A stretch of 64,000 nt of DNA from Muscardinus avellanarius (lineage: Eukaryota > Chordata > Mammalia > Rodentia > Gliridae). Numbering within the stretch: position 1 is the stretch's first letter; every line of letters starts with the position of its first letter. This document shows positions 32,526-44,768 of the stretch, piece after piece. Position numbers and translations under genes: made by a program. The stretch spans positions 24,969,054 through 25,033,053 of the forward strand of contig OY726569.1 in NCBI GenBank assembly GCA_963383645.1. The letters are read 5' to 3'. A model generated the notes under the pieces. The model saw only the letters and a program-made list of their open reading frames with translations, had not been told where the DNA came from and made no database searches.

Positions 32526-33136
32526 TTCTAAAATCATTTTCAGATGCTCTATATGTGGTAGAAGCCCAAGGGATTATTCTACTATTTGGGCATCTCAGGC
32601 TTATAAAAGGCCCAGAATTTTCAGTTTGCATACATATAATTAGAAGTAAAATATGGTTTTAACTGAATGTCTATCCAATTGAAATAGCATGCCATTAATC
32701 AACTTTAAATTCTGATACATTTAATGTAAACAGAGATTTCCTGCCATAATTTTGTAAGCTTCTGAGACTGGCAGTATGTCCAAGGGAATTTTGAAATTCT
32801 CAAAAGATTCCAACAATACAATTAATTTTAATTCACCTTCTTCTTAAAGTTAATTGTAGAGCTTAGCAACACACTTGAGAAAAGGAGAAGGCATTAAATT
32901 GTGGCATCAAATAATTAAATAGCACAGAACCTTAAAGATAGTAAATTTTCAAAAATGCAGATCTTTAGTCACTTCTCTGCATCTAATCAATCCTCAAATA
33001 TTTCCTTCCCTCCTATCAGATCAAGTTCAAAACGCACTGGTGTTTTGAGTTCCTTCACTTCTAACTTCATCTCCTTTCAGGGCCCCATGTTCCTTCCATA
33101 TCAGTCATGCATTAGGACCGTTCTATATGCTGCTGC
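31966..33136. other. Intergenic, with (ATT)n at 32490-32524
   Basis: No gene seen. It contains a 35-bp ATT microsatellite. Confidence 0.5.

Positions 33137-33189
<53 letters not shown>
33137..33189. repeat. (GT)n microsatellite
   Basis: About 26 GT units at the tail of a minus-strand SINE. Confidence 0.95.
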
Positions 33190-33194
<5 letters not shown>

Positions 33195-33388
33195 AAGATT
33201 GAACCCGGGGGCATTCTACTTCCAAGATACACCCCCAGCCCTATTTTTTATTCTTTATTTTGAATCAGGGTCTCACTAAATTGCAAAGGGCCTCACTAAG
33301 TAGCTGAGGCTGTCTTCAAACCATAATCCTCCTGTCTCAGCCTCCGGAATGCTGGGATTACCAGCGTGCACCACCACGCCCAGCTATA
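33190..33388 (-). repeat. B1-dID-type SINE, minus strand
   Basis: Complement of the tail ('gattgaacccgggggcattc'), middle and head ('agcgtgcaccaccacgccca'), all in order. Confidence 0.9.
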
Positions 33389-33484
33389 TGCTGCTTCTTC
33401 TACATGTGACATCATCTTCCACCATCCCTGCCTTCTTTCTAGAAAATTTCATCACTCAACACTCAGTTCAAACGTTGGTTTCTT

Positions 33485-33546
33485 GGGCTGCAGATGTGAG
33501 TCAGTGGTAGAGCACTTCCCTAGAATGTGAAAAGCCCTGGGTTTTA
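33485..33546 (+). repeat. ID-like tail fragment
   Basis: 'gatgtgagtcagtggtagag' followed by 'gaaaagccctgggttttagc'. It lacks an A-tail. Confidence 0.65.
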
Positions 33547-34126
33547 GCATGTGTAGAGCATGGAACATAATCAACTGCAGGAACTCAAACAACTTTTTTG
33601 GACATGACAGCAGATGGCTCAAACCAACATGCTCTGCACTGCAGTTGATAACCAACCACTGGACTTCTTCCTGTGTAACAAAACTCCTGATGGACTTATG
33701 CTATAAACACATCTGTGATTGCTGACAAGTGTCTGATAAGGTTTCATAAGCTTTGTTGGGCTTTTGAGAACTTACAGAAGCTCTGTAGAAGAATAGCCTT
33801 TTCAACACAGTAATCCAAGCTACTGTTTATACAACGAGCCTATCAAGTGTAGAATCCAATTCAGCAACCATGCTTCAGCCCTGCTCTTCACTGCTGAGGA
33901 TCAGCTCAACTCTTCAGCTCTCTTGATGCCTGGACAAACTTTGGAATCTCCTCTGCCATTACTGGATGTGGTTAATTATCCCCTTTCCTTGTTTGTTATT
34001 TGTTAATTATTTGACGTGCTTAAATGATAGGACTTGTATATTTTTTACTATATTTTTTGACATAAATTGTTGGTTAGAATTGTTAATATGACATTTTTTT
34101 CAGTATTGAACAGAAGTTTATTTAGA
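33547..34126. other. Unassigned, possibly old LTR or unique sequence
   Basis: No coding potential. The composition is more balanced than the surroundings, but I cannot place it in a repeat family. Confidence 0.3.
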
Positions 34127-37038
34127 TTTTTTCTCTTTTTAATTTTTAGTGGTACACTGTAGCCATACATCTTAATGGGGTACAAGATGGTGAAGACATA
34201 CATGCACATATCACCCAATTAGCCCTTACCCAATCCCTGCCCCATTCCCTCCCCCTCCCTCCTTCTCATGTTTGGCTTAGTGATTGACATTGATATGTTT
34301 GGTAAAGTTCATTAGAGCAGAAGTTCCCTCTTTCCTCCTCCCATCCCCTCAGTTAGGTTGCCTTATTTGCTCATTTATAGTATCTCTTTCTTCATCTAGA
34401 GTTCCTCCTATGACTCATTTTCTCCCTAGCTCCACATATTAGGGAGAACATCTGATTTTTTATATTTTGTGACTGACTAATCCCATTAGCAAAATGTCCC
34501 CCAGTTCCATCCATTTCCCTGTAAATGATGTAATTGTGATTTTATGGCTGAGTAAAATTCCACTGTGTATGTATTCCATAGTTTTGTAATCCATTCATCT
34601 ATTGATGGACATCTTGGCTGGTTCCATAGTTTGGCAATGGTGAATTTTGCAGCTATGAACATAGATATGCATGCATTATTTTGATAGTTTGGTTTCCATT
34701 CTTCTACGTAGATACCCAGAAGTGGTATTGCTGGATCATATGGTAAGTTTGTTCCCATTCTTCTGAGGATCCTCTATACTGTTTTCCAAAGTGGTTGCAC
34801 TAATTTGCAATCTCATGAAAATGTGTTAAAGTTCTCATTTCTCCACATCCTCACCAGCATTTGTTGTTGTTTGTGCTTTGAATGACCACCATTCTAGTTG
34901 GAGTTAGGTGAAATCTCAGGGTAGTTTTGATTTGCATCTCTCTGACTGCTAATTGATGTTGAGTATTTTGTCATGCATTTTTGTTGGCCATATGAATTTC
35001 TTCTTTTGTGAAGTGTCTATTTGGTTCACTTTCCCATTTTTTGATTGGGTTATTCGTTTTCTTAGTACTGAGTTTCTTGAGTTCTCTGTATATTCTAGAT
35101 ATTAGTCCTCTGTTGGAAGAGTAGGTGGCAAAAATCTCCAATTCTGTTGGCTCTCAGATAAGATTCTTGATAGTTTCCTTTGCTGTACAGAAACTCTTCA
35201 GTTTAATGCAACCCTGCTTATTGATCCACCTTTTAGTTTCTTGTGCCTTTGGGGTCTTGTTTAGAAAATTTTTACCTGTGCCTATGTGTTGCAGTGTTGA
35301 ACCTATGCCTTCTTCAATGAGGCTCAAGGTCTCTGGTCTAATTTCCAAGTCTTTGATCCATCTTGAATTGACTCTTTTGCAGGGTGAGAAAGTGAGATTT
35401 ATTTCCATTTTTCTGCTTATGTTTAACCAATTTGCAAACACCATTTGTTGAAGAGGCTTGTTCCAGTGTATGCTTTTGGCCCCTTTGTCAAAAATAAGTT
35501 GGTTGTAAGTGTGTAGATTTGTTTCTGAGTCTTCTATTCTTTTTCATTGGTCTATGTATCTGTTTTTGTGCCGGTACCATGCTCTTTTTATTACTTTAGT
35601 TTTGTAGTATACTTTAAAGTCAGATATTATGATTTATTCTGCATGTTTTTTGTTGCTGAGAACTACTTTGGCTATACTGGGTTTTTGTTGTTCCAAATGA
35701 ATTTAAGAACTGATTTTTCTATGTCTGTGAGGAATGACCTTGGTAATTTAATGGGTATTCCATTTAATCTGTAGATCACCTTTGGAAATATGGCCATTTT
35801 TATTATATTTATTCTGCCAATACATGTACATGGAAGATCTTTCCATCTTCTAAGGTCTTCATCAATTTCTTTTTTCAATGTTTTATAATTTTCCTTGTAG
35901 AGGTCTTTTACCTCCTTGGTTAAGTTTATTCCTAAGTCTTTTATTTTTTGGGGGGAAACCATGAGTAGAAGTGTTTTCTGTATTTCTTTTTCAGTGGATT
36001 TATGGTTGGTATACAGAAAAGCTTCCAGTTTTTTAAGATTGATTTTGTATCCAGACATTATGCTAAATTTGTTGATCAGATCTATAAGCCTTTTGGTTGA
36101 GTTTCTTGGGTCTTCTTAGTATTATATCATCTGCAAATAATGAAAGTTTTAGTTCTTTTTTTCCTATTTGTACTCCTTTGATTTCCTTTTCTTGCCTTGT
36201 TGCTCTGGATAGAGTTTCAACTACTATATTGAAAAGAAGTGATGATCATGGACATCCTTGTCTTGTTCCTGTTTTTAGAGGGAATTCTCAAAGTTCTTTC
36301 CCATTTAATATGATGGGCTGTGGGCCTACTGTAGATTGCCTTTATGGTGTTGAAGTATATTCCTCCTGTTCTGATTCTCTGCAGTGCTTTTAGCATAAAT
36401 GAATGTTGAATTTTGTCAAATGATTTTTCAGCATCTAATGAAATGAGTTTTGTCTTTCGTTCTGTTTATGTTATGAATTACATGGATTGATTTTCATATG
36501 TTGAACCCACCTTGCATCTCTGGGATGAACCCTACCTGGTCATGATATATGATTTTCTTGATGTGGTTTTGAATGCATGTTGCTAGTATTTTGTTTAGCA
36601 GTTTTGCATCCAAGTTCATCAAAGACACAAGCCTGTAGTTTTCCTTCCTTGAGCTATCTTTATTTGGTTTTGGTATTAATATGATGTTGACTTCATATAA
36701 TGTATTTGGGAGAGTCCTGTTTTTTATGGGTTTTTTTTCATATTTCACAAAATATATCGAGGAGTATAGGGATTAGCTCTTCTATAAAATTTTTATAAAA
36801 TTCACTTGGGAAATCATCTGGTCCTGGGCTTTTTTTTTTTTTTTTGATGGCTATTGGTTGGTTTAAATTTTCTATATATTTTTTACTTAATTTAAGAAGG
36901 TTGTATTTATCTAGAAAGTTGTCAATTTCTTCCAGATTTTCTATTTCGTTGGATTCTAGTTTTTCAAAGTAGTTTCTGGATTTCTACACTGTCAGTGGTA
37001 ATATCTCCTTTTTCATCTCTTATCTTCATAATTTGGAT

Positions 37039-37121
<83 letters not shown>

Positions 37122-37310
37122 TTAGGTTGGCTAGTGGTTTATCTATCTTGTTAATTTTTTTTTGAGAAAACAGTTTTTGGTTTTTTTAATTTCCTGTATT
37201 TTTTTATTCTCTATTTGGTTGATTTCTGCTCTTATTTAGTAATTCCCTGTCTTCTATTGGCTTAGAGGTTACATTGTTCCTATCTTTTAAGAGCTTTAGG
37301 TGTGAAATGT
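34127..37310 (-). mobile_element. 5'-truncated L1 covering most of ORF2, minus strand
   Basis: The longest L1 here (about 3.2 kb). On the minus strand, from the right: the endonuclease-to-RT linker (near 37140-37270), the start of the reverse-transcriptase domain (open stretch 36494-36748 with a [12 protein letters not shown] motif), the region after it (35672-36058, with [15 protein letters not shown]), the ORF2 C-terminus (34486-34758) and the 3' UTR. Frames are broken by stops and indels between these open stretches, so it is dead. A TC/TG microsatellite interrupts it at 37043-37120. Confidence 0.92.
37043..37120. repeat. (TC)n(TG)n compound microsatellite within L1
   Basis: About 16 TC units followed by about 22 TG units, inside L1 sequence that is continuous on both sides. 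Confidence 0.95.
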
Positions 37311-37730
37311 ATTATTTGGTGTTCATTCATAGCTGGTTGTCTTTTGAAAAACAGCTTCCAAAATCCAAAACTAGCTTAACCTTCTTAGAGAATTTCTTTT
37401 ATTATTTCCTGTGTGCTATTATCTTAGAATGTTCAATAAACCTCAAAGATAAATTTCCATATATTGTGGAAAGATACAAATCATATGTGATGTTACTTAT
37501 TGGCCATAAGACCTTGCTCACAATACATTCCCAGTGCTGAAAAAACTTAGCTTCTATGAAACATTCTCTAACACTTCACATTCCAATTTTCCAAATCTGT
37601 ACTCTGAGTAAAACACTCTTATATGATCCTATGGCACTTCATGCTCTCCTCTGTCTTACCACCAGTCTTAAAAGAAACGTGTTCAAGAGCCGAAAGTTGA
37701 CACACCTTGGTGGACTTCACCTTATGCTCC
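37311..37730. other. Intergenic, no gene seen
   Basis: No named repeat recognised. Confidence 0.45.
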
Positions 37731-37875
37731 TTCCCAAGACCAAAATGACTCTTTTCTCTCAATTTAATCCTGGTTATAGTAATCCCAGTACTTGGGAGGC
37801 TGAGAAAGACAGAAAGGTCACATGTTTGAGGATAGCCTTGGCAAGATAACAACACTCTTAGCATTTTAGGGAGAC

Positions 37876-37929
<54 letters not shown>

Positions 37930-38362
37930 TCTCTCTCCTTCTCTCTCTCTATATATATGTATATATGAATATATATGAATATATATACATATATATGAAA
38001 ATAGTTGGGGGTTTATCTCATAGATAGAATACCCTTGGGTTCAATTCCCAATACCAAAAAAAAAAAAATTCTAACAATTATGTGCAATGGAATAAAAGAA
38101 ACTGACTGAGATGAAGGTCCTGACTCTGAAAAAGGGGCGTGACTGCCTTCTTGAAGCCATTCTCTCTGTTATCAGAGAGCTAAATAAAGACACACCATGA
38201 AAGACACTGCCAAGGTTGAGGAATAGAGAATTATTTCAGAAATCACGAGAAGACCCTGTTCTCTTTCAAGACCCTGTTCTCTCTATCTTTTATTATTGAA
38301 GAAAATTACAAACACAATGTCAAGAAGAAAATAATGTATGCGCAGACAAAATTATAGCTGTG
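37731..38362 (+). repeat. Left arm of a long inverted repeat
   Basis: The reverse complement of 39652-40118. In order it has 'aaaatgactcttttctctca', a B1-dID-type SINE (plus strand, about 37775-38058) with a (TA)n array grown inside it at 37878-37990, then non-SINE sequence including 'gatgaaggtcctgactctga', a small hairpin 'ctctctgttatcagagag' and 'attatagctgtg' at the inner end. A short direct duplication of 'agaccctgttctct' near 38255-38280 is absent from the other arm. Confidence 0.9.
37878..37990. repeat. (TA)n and related AT microsatellite
   Basis: About 50 bp of TA, then a CT-rich patch and further 'atatatgaat' units. It has no counterpart in the right arm, so it grew after the arms separated. 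Confidence 0.95.
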
Positions 38363-38457
38363 GGGCTGCTGGATAAGAGCACAGTGGAAACGTTAATGTG
38401 GTGATAACCAAAAAGCTACTGACATTGGTAATGGATTTTGATTTTATCTAGATAGAT

Positions 38458-38464
38458 GATAGGT

Positions 38465-38502
<38 letters not shown>

Positions 38503-38505
38503 CAG
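38458..38505. repeat. (GATA)n microsatellite
   Basis: About ten GATA units with edge variants. Confidence 0.95.
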
Positions 38506-39237
38506 ATGATAGATATTTTACATGTTATCACTTATTTGATCCACATAAAACACTAAGAAATGCTCTTGTAAAATGTGAATTGTAGAGATTCCTCTCTGGG
38601 ACTTGGGAGGAAGAGACTTGAAATGGAGGACCTGGACAATTGCTCCTTTGGCAACTGACAATTCTATTCTCTAAAACTAGGTCTTTTATATCCTTTTTTC
38701 AGCTAAGTTAAGTATCACATCCTCATGGGAAAAAGCAAACACCGAAATACCATGGGGAATGTTAGGGATAGGGAAGGTGTCATAAATCACTAAGATACAA
38801 TCAACAAAGAAAACTAGCAAACATGGGGGAGGGTAGAGCTACCTAGTAAAGGATTACTAAAAATGTGATTAAGATAAGTTCCCACTCTCACTGGGGGGCC
38901 TTGGGGCACGAATTTCAGAGAGGACTGGAGTTCCACCTGGAATCCTGGGGGAGTCTGACCTTTTGCCAACCCCCTTTTAACTCCTTCGGAATCTTTCATT
39001 CCTCAGGCTTCATCCACGTCCTCCGTCAGTGAATATGAGAGTTTTGATTTGCTGAAGTGAAACCAGGAGACAGACTTAATTTTGTGCTATGAATAAGATT
39101 TTTATAATAAATCTTCCAGGAGACAAGGGAACTAGGAGAAATATGGCAAAAATAGGTCTCTTTTTCACTGTAATTTATATAGAACTCCTTAAAGAACCAA
39201 AACGGTATTTTGTTGTTTCTTTTAAAAAATTAGCATG

Positions 39238-39400
39238 CTGCAGGGCTTGATGGTACACATCTGTAATCCCAGTACTTGAGAGTTGAGATAGGAGGACTAC
39301 AGGTTCAAGGCCAGCGCACAGTATTTTAGAGAGACCCTGTCTCATATAGCTCAGTGGCTTAACACCCCTTTCTTTAATCACCAGTACCACAAAAAAAATC
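39238..39400 (+). repeat. B1-dID-type SINE, shortened
   Basis: Head 'gcagggcttgatggtacaca', middle 'gagagaccctgtctc' and a damaged tail ending 'aatcaccagtaccac'. Confidence 0.75.
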
Positions 39401-39651
39401 AGCACATTTTTCTTTATGAAAATATAATAGGACTATCATTTAAAATTTGAAAAGAAATAAGAAATTCCTGTTATTTATACTTCCCAACAATAACTAATGC
39501 TAATATATTTTATGTAATCATTAATAGTAAAAAATGATATTTATTGAGGGCCAGTCACTGTTATAAATGTTTTTACATATTAGCTCATTTAATTCCAAGA
39601 TATAGAGATGATATTGAGATAATCTGCAGTTGAAGTTGAGAAAATAAATAA

Positions 39652-40118
39652 CACAGCTATAATCTTGTCTGCACATACACTTTTTTCCCCCCTGACATTG
39701 TGTTTGTAATTTTCTTCAATAATAAAAGATAAAGAGAACAGGGTCTTCTCATGATTTCTGAAATAATCCTCTATTCCTCAACCTCGGCAGTGTCTTTCAT
39801 GGTGTGTCTTTATTTAGCTCTCTGATAACAGAGAGAATGGCTGCAAGAAGGCAGTCATGCCCCTTCTTCAGAGTCAGGACCTTCATCTCGGTCCATTTCT
39901 TTTATTCCATTGCACACAATTGTTAGAATTTTTTTTTTTTTTGGTATTGGGAATTGAACCCAAGGGTATTCTACCTATGAGATATACCCCCAGCTCTTTC
40001 CCCTCCATGCTGAGGCCATCCTCAAACCTGTCATCCTCCTGTCTTGGCCTCCCAAATACTGGGATTAATATACCCAAGATTAAATTGAGAGAAAAGAGTC
40101 ATTTTGAGTCTTGGGAAT
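39652..40118 (-). repeat. Right arm of a long inverted repeat
   Basis: Reverse complement of 37731-38362 with scattered substitutions. It includes the SINE (here on the minus strand, about 39935-40080) and lacks the TA array. The inner end is 'cacagctataat' and the outer end 'agtcttgggaa'. Confidence 0.9.
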
Positions 40119-40642
40119 TTGTTTTCATTGTCCATATTCAATAAAAAGGGGTAGAGACAAATTTTAAACTATGTAAGCATTCTGAATCCAGTGTTAGCCT
40201 GTTTTGCTCTACAGCTCTTTTTATGTATATTATTCTGAGAATGGGATTAAATTATACATAACACTACTTTTAAAGTTAGTTGGAAACATTAAATTATTGT
40301 TTTCCTATTCTTTCTTCATGCTGGTAATAGCAAATTATCACACCACTACTAATGGAAACATAAGTCTCCATGTCTATCATAAAAGTGACAATTCTTAGCC
40401 ACCCAAGTACTTTGGTACCATGTAGTTTTTACCGTAAGTTAGATGCTAAGATCTATCAGAGCTTTATCAGTTTAAATTTGTTTGACACTTTTCCACCATG
40501 AGCATTTTATATGGCACTCAGGCTGACCAAATACCCAGAAGTCTATCAGACCTATATCAACCTCTCAGGCCCTCCCTTGCTAGTCTCTGAATAACCATGA
40601 TTACAGCTATAGCCTCGCTAGGGCAAGCACGTCCTCCTAGGC
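40119..40642. other. Intergenic, no gene seen
   Basis: No gene or named repeat recognised. Confidence 0.45.
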
Positions 40643-41620
40643 CCCAGTGTGCGGTGCATGAGGCCGAGCACGCTGGCGCTGGGCAGCCTCCATGGCTGGA
40701 GGTCTCAATCCCCGGCCATGAAGGCCCCAGAGGTGGTGCAGCTCCGGGAGGAGCAGGAAAAGATGGTAACTAACTGCCAAGAGAAAATCCAGCATTGGAA
40801 GAAAGTAGATAATGACTATAATGCCCTTCAAGAAAGACTCAGTGCTTCACCTGTTAAGTTGTCTTACAATATGATACCACTTGGCCCCTGTGCCTTCATG
40901 CCAGGAAAACTTGTTTATTCTAATGAAGTCACTGTTTTACTTGGGGACAACTGGTTTGCAAAGTGATCAGCAAACCAGGCCATAGGTTTAGTTGAGCACT
41001 GGAAAGAACATGTAAGAGAAACAATAGATGATTTTTTAGAAGTAATTAAAAATTTTGAATTCAAAGTTGAAGTCAGAAGATTTGCAGAGAATGAGTAATG
41101 TTGCAGGTGATATTGTTGACATAAGAGAAGAAATTAAAAATGACTTTGAATTTAAGGCTAAAGAATGAATTGCTCATAAACCTCATTCTAAACCAAAAGC
41201 ATTAGACATTTTTTTTGTAAATGAAGTAAAATCTAAGGATTTGCTTGCTGATGAGAAACTGGGCTTGTCTTGAAGAACTAGAGAGACAAGAAGAATTGCT
41301 GGGTGAACTTGATAGTAAACCTGATACCATGGTTGCAAATGGAGAAGATACAGACTCTTCTGAAGAGGAAGAGGAAGATCAAAACACAGATGTAAGCCAA
41401 GCATCATGGGAAGGAGGGATGGGGAGAGAATGGGGTGTGGGATCAGGTAGGGGCTAACTAGGCCATGTGTGCATGTATGTCTACACAAGTTTTTTTTTAT
41501 CCCATTAAGATGTATGAATACAGTGCACCAATAAAAAATTTTTTAAAAAAACACACAGATGTAAACGTGAGGCATCAAGAAGCAGCCTGTGTTACTCCCA
41601 GCAGTTGTCAGAAGTGTACC
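40643..41620 (+). pseudogene. URI1 processed pseudogene, 5' part, split by L1 insertion
   Basis: An intron-free copy of the N-terminal part of URI1, the unconventional prefoldin that binds RNA polymerase subunit RPB5. Recognisable blocks: REEQEKMVTNCQEKIQHWKK and VDNDYNALQERLS (prefoldin-like helix), FMPGKLVYSNEVTVLLGDNW, then DIVDIREEI, IAHKPHSKPK, LEELERQEELLGELDSKPDT and the acidic SSEEEEEDQNTD. It is broken by a TGA at 40964 (Cys codon in the parent), a frameshift near 41080, a TGA in the 'aaagaatga' near 41168, and another stop and shift near 41272. A 157-bp L1 3' end inserted at 41396. Similarity to URI1 fades after about 41600, so the acidic middle and the C-terminus are missing. The lack of introns marks it as retrotransposed mRNA. 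The functional parent is not in this window. Confidence 0.88.
41396..41552 (+). mobile_element. L1 3' end inserted in the URI1 pseudogene
   Basis: Flanked by 'acacagatgtaa' at 41384-41395 and 41553-41564. The insert ends with the local L1 terminus 'gtgcaccaataaaaaatttt' and an A-rich tail. The pseudogene frame (NTDV, then NVRHQ) resumes after the second copy of the duplication. Confidence 0.9.
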
Positions 41621-41965
41621 AGTATTGGGAAATGGCTTCAAAATGTTTTTGAAAATAGCTTTGGTATTAATGTGCTGGTATTGGGAAATGGTTTTAAAAT
41701 GTATTTAAAAATAACTTTGGTATTAGAAAGCCAGAAGCTTGAGTGTGGGCAGAAATTCAGACAGGGAAGAGATCCTGCAGAATTTCAGACACCAAGAGTG
41801 ATTAGCAAGAAAATCGAGGAAGCCCAGGGTCTTTTACATTTCTAAGACAAGCAAACGCCCAAGGATGTGTAGGGGAAGCCACTCAACCAGCAGGCAGACA
41901 CAAGGGTTCCACAGATGATTTTCCTAGTAATTATGATGGGGTAATGTAGTGGACAGCAGATGGTA

Positions 41966-41967
<2 letters not shown>
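41621..41967. other. Unassigned sequence with an imperfect ~57-bp tandem duplication
   Basis: The block 'ggtattgggaaatgg' to 'ctttggtatta' occurs twice (about 41622-41675 and 41679-41730). The rest may be leftover retrotransposed sequence but is not recognisable. Confidence 0.45.
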
Positions 41968-41998
<31 letters not shown>

Positions 41999-42071
41999 TA
42001 TACATATATATGTATATATGTATGTATGTGTATATATATACATATATATACATATATATGTATATATGTAT

Positions 42072-42124
<53 letters not shown>
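41968..42124. repeat. (TA)n / (ATGTAT)n microsatellite
   Basis: About 155 bp of alternating TA, CATA and TGTA units, with an internal near-repeat of the 'gtatatatgtatgtatgtgt' segment. Confidence 0.95.
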
Positions 42125-42127
<3 letters not shown>

Positions 42128-42397
42128 ATGTCATGAGGGCCCAGAAGAAACATTCTATGGCAAAAAGGGAGAGGAAGATGTGGAACTATAGGATGCAGCC
42201 ATTATAGGAGATGGTTTTGGTCTTGGAGAGGAAATTGAATAAGATGATGGACACATTGGAATTGATAATAGTAGATCTCCAGGAAAGAGATGTTGGCCAA
42301 TAAGGTGTATATAGGGGTAGCCGACCTCATAAACAATAGAAGTTTAATGTAGTTTCATGAGCTTTTGTTTTCTCTTTGTTTTGTTTGCATGTTTGTT
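42125..42397. other. Unassigned sequence
   Basis: No credible frame. Purine-rich, with no repeat that I recognise. Confidence 0.35.
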
Positions 42398-42560
42398 GGT
42401 TTGTATTTGGTACTGGGGATTGAGCCCATGGACATTCTGCCTCTGAGATGCACCCCCAGGCCTATTGTTTGAAAGTACCTCAGTAAGTTGCTGAAACTGG
42501 CTTCCAACATACAATGCTCCTGTCTCCCAAGTACTGAGATTACAGGCATAAGATTACTTG
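42398..42560 (-). repeat. SINE, minus strand
   Basis: Complement of the ID-like tail 'ggtactggggattgagccca' and of part of the head 'ctcccaagtactgagattac'. Confidence 0.85.
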
Positions 42561-44574
42561 TGGCAGATTTTTTAATATTAAGAAGTACTATTTAAAATTG
42601 AAATATAAAATCCTAAAATTGCATGATATGAAATTGAGAGTTAATCTTCCAATAGAATTGTTACATGTGAATTCTCAAATAGTCTGCAAGAGCCTATGTT
42701 GATAACTAAAATTGCCTTAACTTTGGTTTACTCTTTGAATTGAGCCTTTTCGACATTATTCGATACTTGCTTCTTCTTTGGTTCCCAACCTGTTGGCTTC
42801 CTGCAGTCCCTTCCACTTGATGATTTCTATACAGATTGTGTTAATTAAAATTTCATAGGTTTTTTTTAAATTAACCACAAATAGGAAAACTCTGGAAAAA
42901 TCATTTTAGTCAAAATATAGGGTTCCTGGCATAGCTCTTTTCTCCTTTACCTTACCTATCCTAAAGGAGGGTGCAGGTGAGGTTATGCTCTTTCCATATG
43001 AATTAATAAAACTTTCTTATCTGAGGAAAGATTTCAAATAATCTTATAGAATGACAAAATTTTAGAATTGCTTGATAGATTTCCATATCATGGAATGGAA
43101 GAGCCAGGGTTTGAACCCAGGTCTGCATGATTCTGGAGTCTATAACCATCTAATCTAAATACTCTGCTAGCTAAGAGAACAGATATAATTGGGGGCAGAT
43201 CAGTTTTCCTCTTAGAATAACAAACTTAAAAATAACTAATTCTTTTAATTTGGTATACAAATAGGTAAGTTCTAAAGACATAAACAATGAAAAGAGTAGT
43301 CCATAACTAATGCCCCTCTTCCCCTTTCCTTTTCCTAATCTTTAAGAGGCTGTTATCTAGTTGTTGACTGTTAGGGTGAAATAAAGATAATATCACTGTG
43401 GCTAATTCCATAATTTTTGTGTGTAGAACTAGGATTGATAAGTGTGGTTGAATCATTCTTTAAAAGGGGGGGGGCAGTAAATCACTGTGTCTCTGAATGT
43501 CCCTTACTGTTCCCAAAAACCTAAGCCAAGTTAAAGAAACAATAAAAGCAAGCCTAGGCTGGAAAGTTCAGATATGTATTATCTTAAACAACACTGGATT
43601 TTTCTTATGCATCCTGAAAACTAGGACAAGTTGAGTTGGCATCATCTGCAGAGAGCTATGTTCTTGCATGGATGCCAAGACAGATGCTCCTTGGGAAGCA
43701 GTTCACAAAGGCAAACTAAGCAAAGTGATGCTGATAGCACCATGGCTTCTGCAGCCTAATATAAAAAGATCTCCCTCAGTGGGGACAGGCACAAACTGAG
43801 GGCTCTGTGGGAAGGATGTATGTCACTTGTCCAACCTAACACTATGAGAGAGGAGGCTCTGCTTGGTGATACATTAAGGACAGAGGTGCTCTCTGTCAGC
43901 CTGTTGCCACTGAAATCTTCTGGGAGCAGTCACTGATCTAGTGTAAGCATTTTACATATATCTTTCACTGTCTTTGAGCACTTTCTTTGGCATTTTGACA
44001 AACTACCCCAGTGCTTGGCACAACTGAGCTGTAGATGTAACTGTGGCCAAATATAGAAATGGGCATTTCAGAGAATGAAAATCAATTTAGAGAACCTTTC
44101 ATTTTCCAACCTCCAAGAGGAATGTGTCTATTTGAGAGACCACAGAGCCTCTACATGCTACATTCAGCCACAAGGATTGTGAAATGAGCAGCTCTGGGAA
44201 GCACTGTTCAGTAGGATGAGGTAAGAATAGCATTTCCCTACGTCCAGTGTGCAACCTGTCCAATTATAGACTTCAGTAGAACAGCAACTAAAGAAGAGAT
44301 AAGAAGAGCCCTAAAGATTGATTAAAGGCAGAGATCTCTAGCTGACCTAGATTGCCTAGATTTTTAAGAAATGACCTGAAATCATCAACCAACCACCACT
44401 ATAGAAGCAACCTGGCTCACCTCACTCTTCTGAGCTATAAAAGCAACACTGTCAAATATAGTTTCCAAAACATTATTTCATGGGATATTCATAAACCTTA
44501 TATAATAAGCACAATCATATAAAAAAAGTTTCAGTTCTACCATCATAGTATCATACAGAATAGTTCAATGTAAG
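42561..44574. other. Intergenic, about 2 kb without a recognised feature
   Basis: One of the longest repeat-poor stretches here. No credible coding region, and no OR remnants found on either strand. Confidence 0.5.
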
Positions 44575-44575
44575 C

Positions 44576-44768
44576 CAGGAATGGTGTGCATGCTTGTAAC
44601 CTCAAGTGCATGCTTGTAACCTCAGCATTCGAGAGGCTGAGACCGGAGGATCGTGGTTCACGGACAGCCTCAGCTACTTAGTGAGGCCCTCTGCAACTAA
44701 GTGAGACCCGGTTTCAAAATAAAGAATAAAAAATAGGGCAGGGGGTAGCTTGGAGCCCGAAAAAATAA
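44576..44768 (+). repeat. SINE with internal 20-bp duplication and target-site duplication
   Basis: Flanked by 'agaatagttcaatgtaa' and 'agaatagttaaatgtaa' (one mismatch). In the head 'gtgcatgcttgtaacctca' occurs twice in a row. The tail is cut short ('ggtagcttggagcccg'). Confidence 0.85.

Larger units (their letters stand above)
38363..39651. other. Spacer of the inverted repeat
   Basis: About 1.29 kb between the arms. It holds a (GATA)n run at about 38458-38505, otherwise unique sequence, and a SINE at 39238-39400. No gene seen. Confidence 0.6.

Noticed and set aside
34486..36748. Functional L1 ORF2
   Set aside because: The ORF2 similarity is clear but split into separate open pieces by stops and indels, and the element is 5'-truncated.
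42561..44574. Search for OR pseudogene remnants in the long gaps between receptors
   Set aside because: No DRY, NPxIY or KAFSTC-type motifs were found in this stretch or in 18851-21709, 53444-54732 and 62638-64000.
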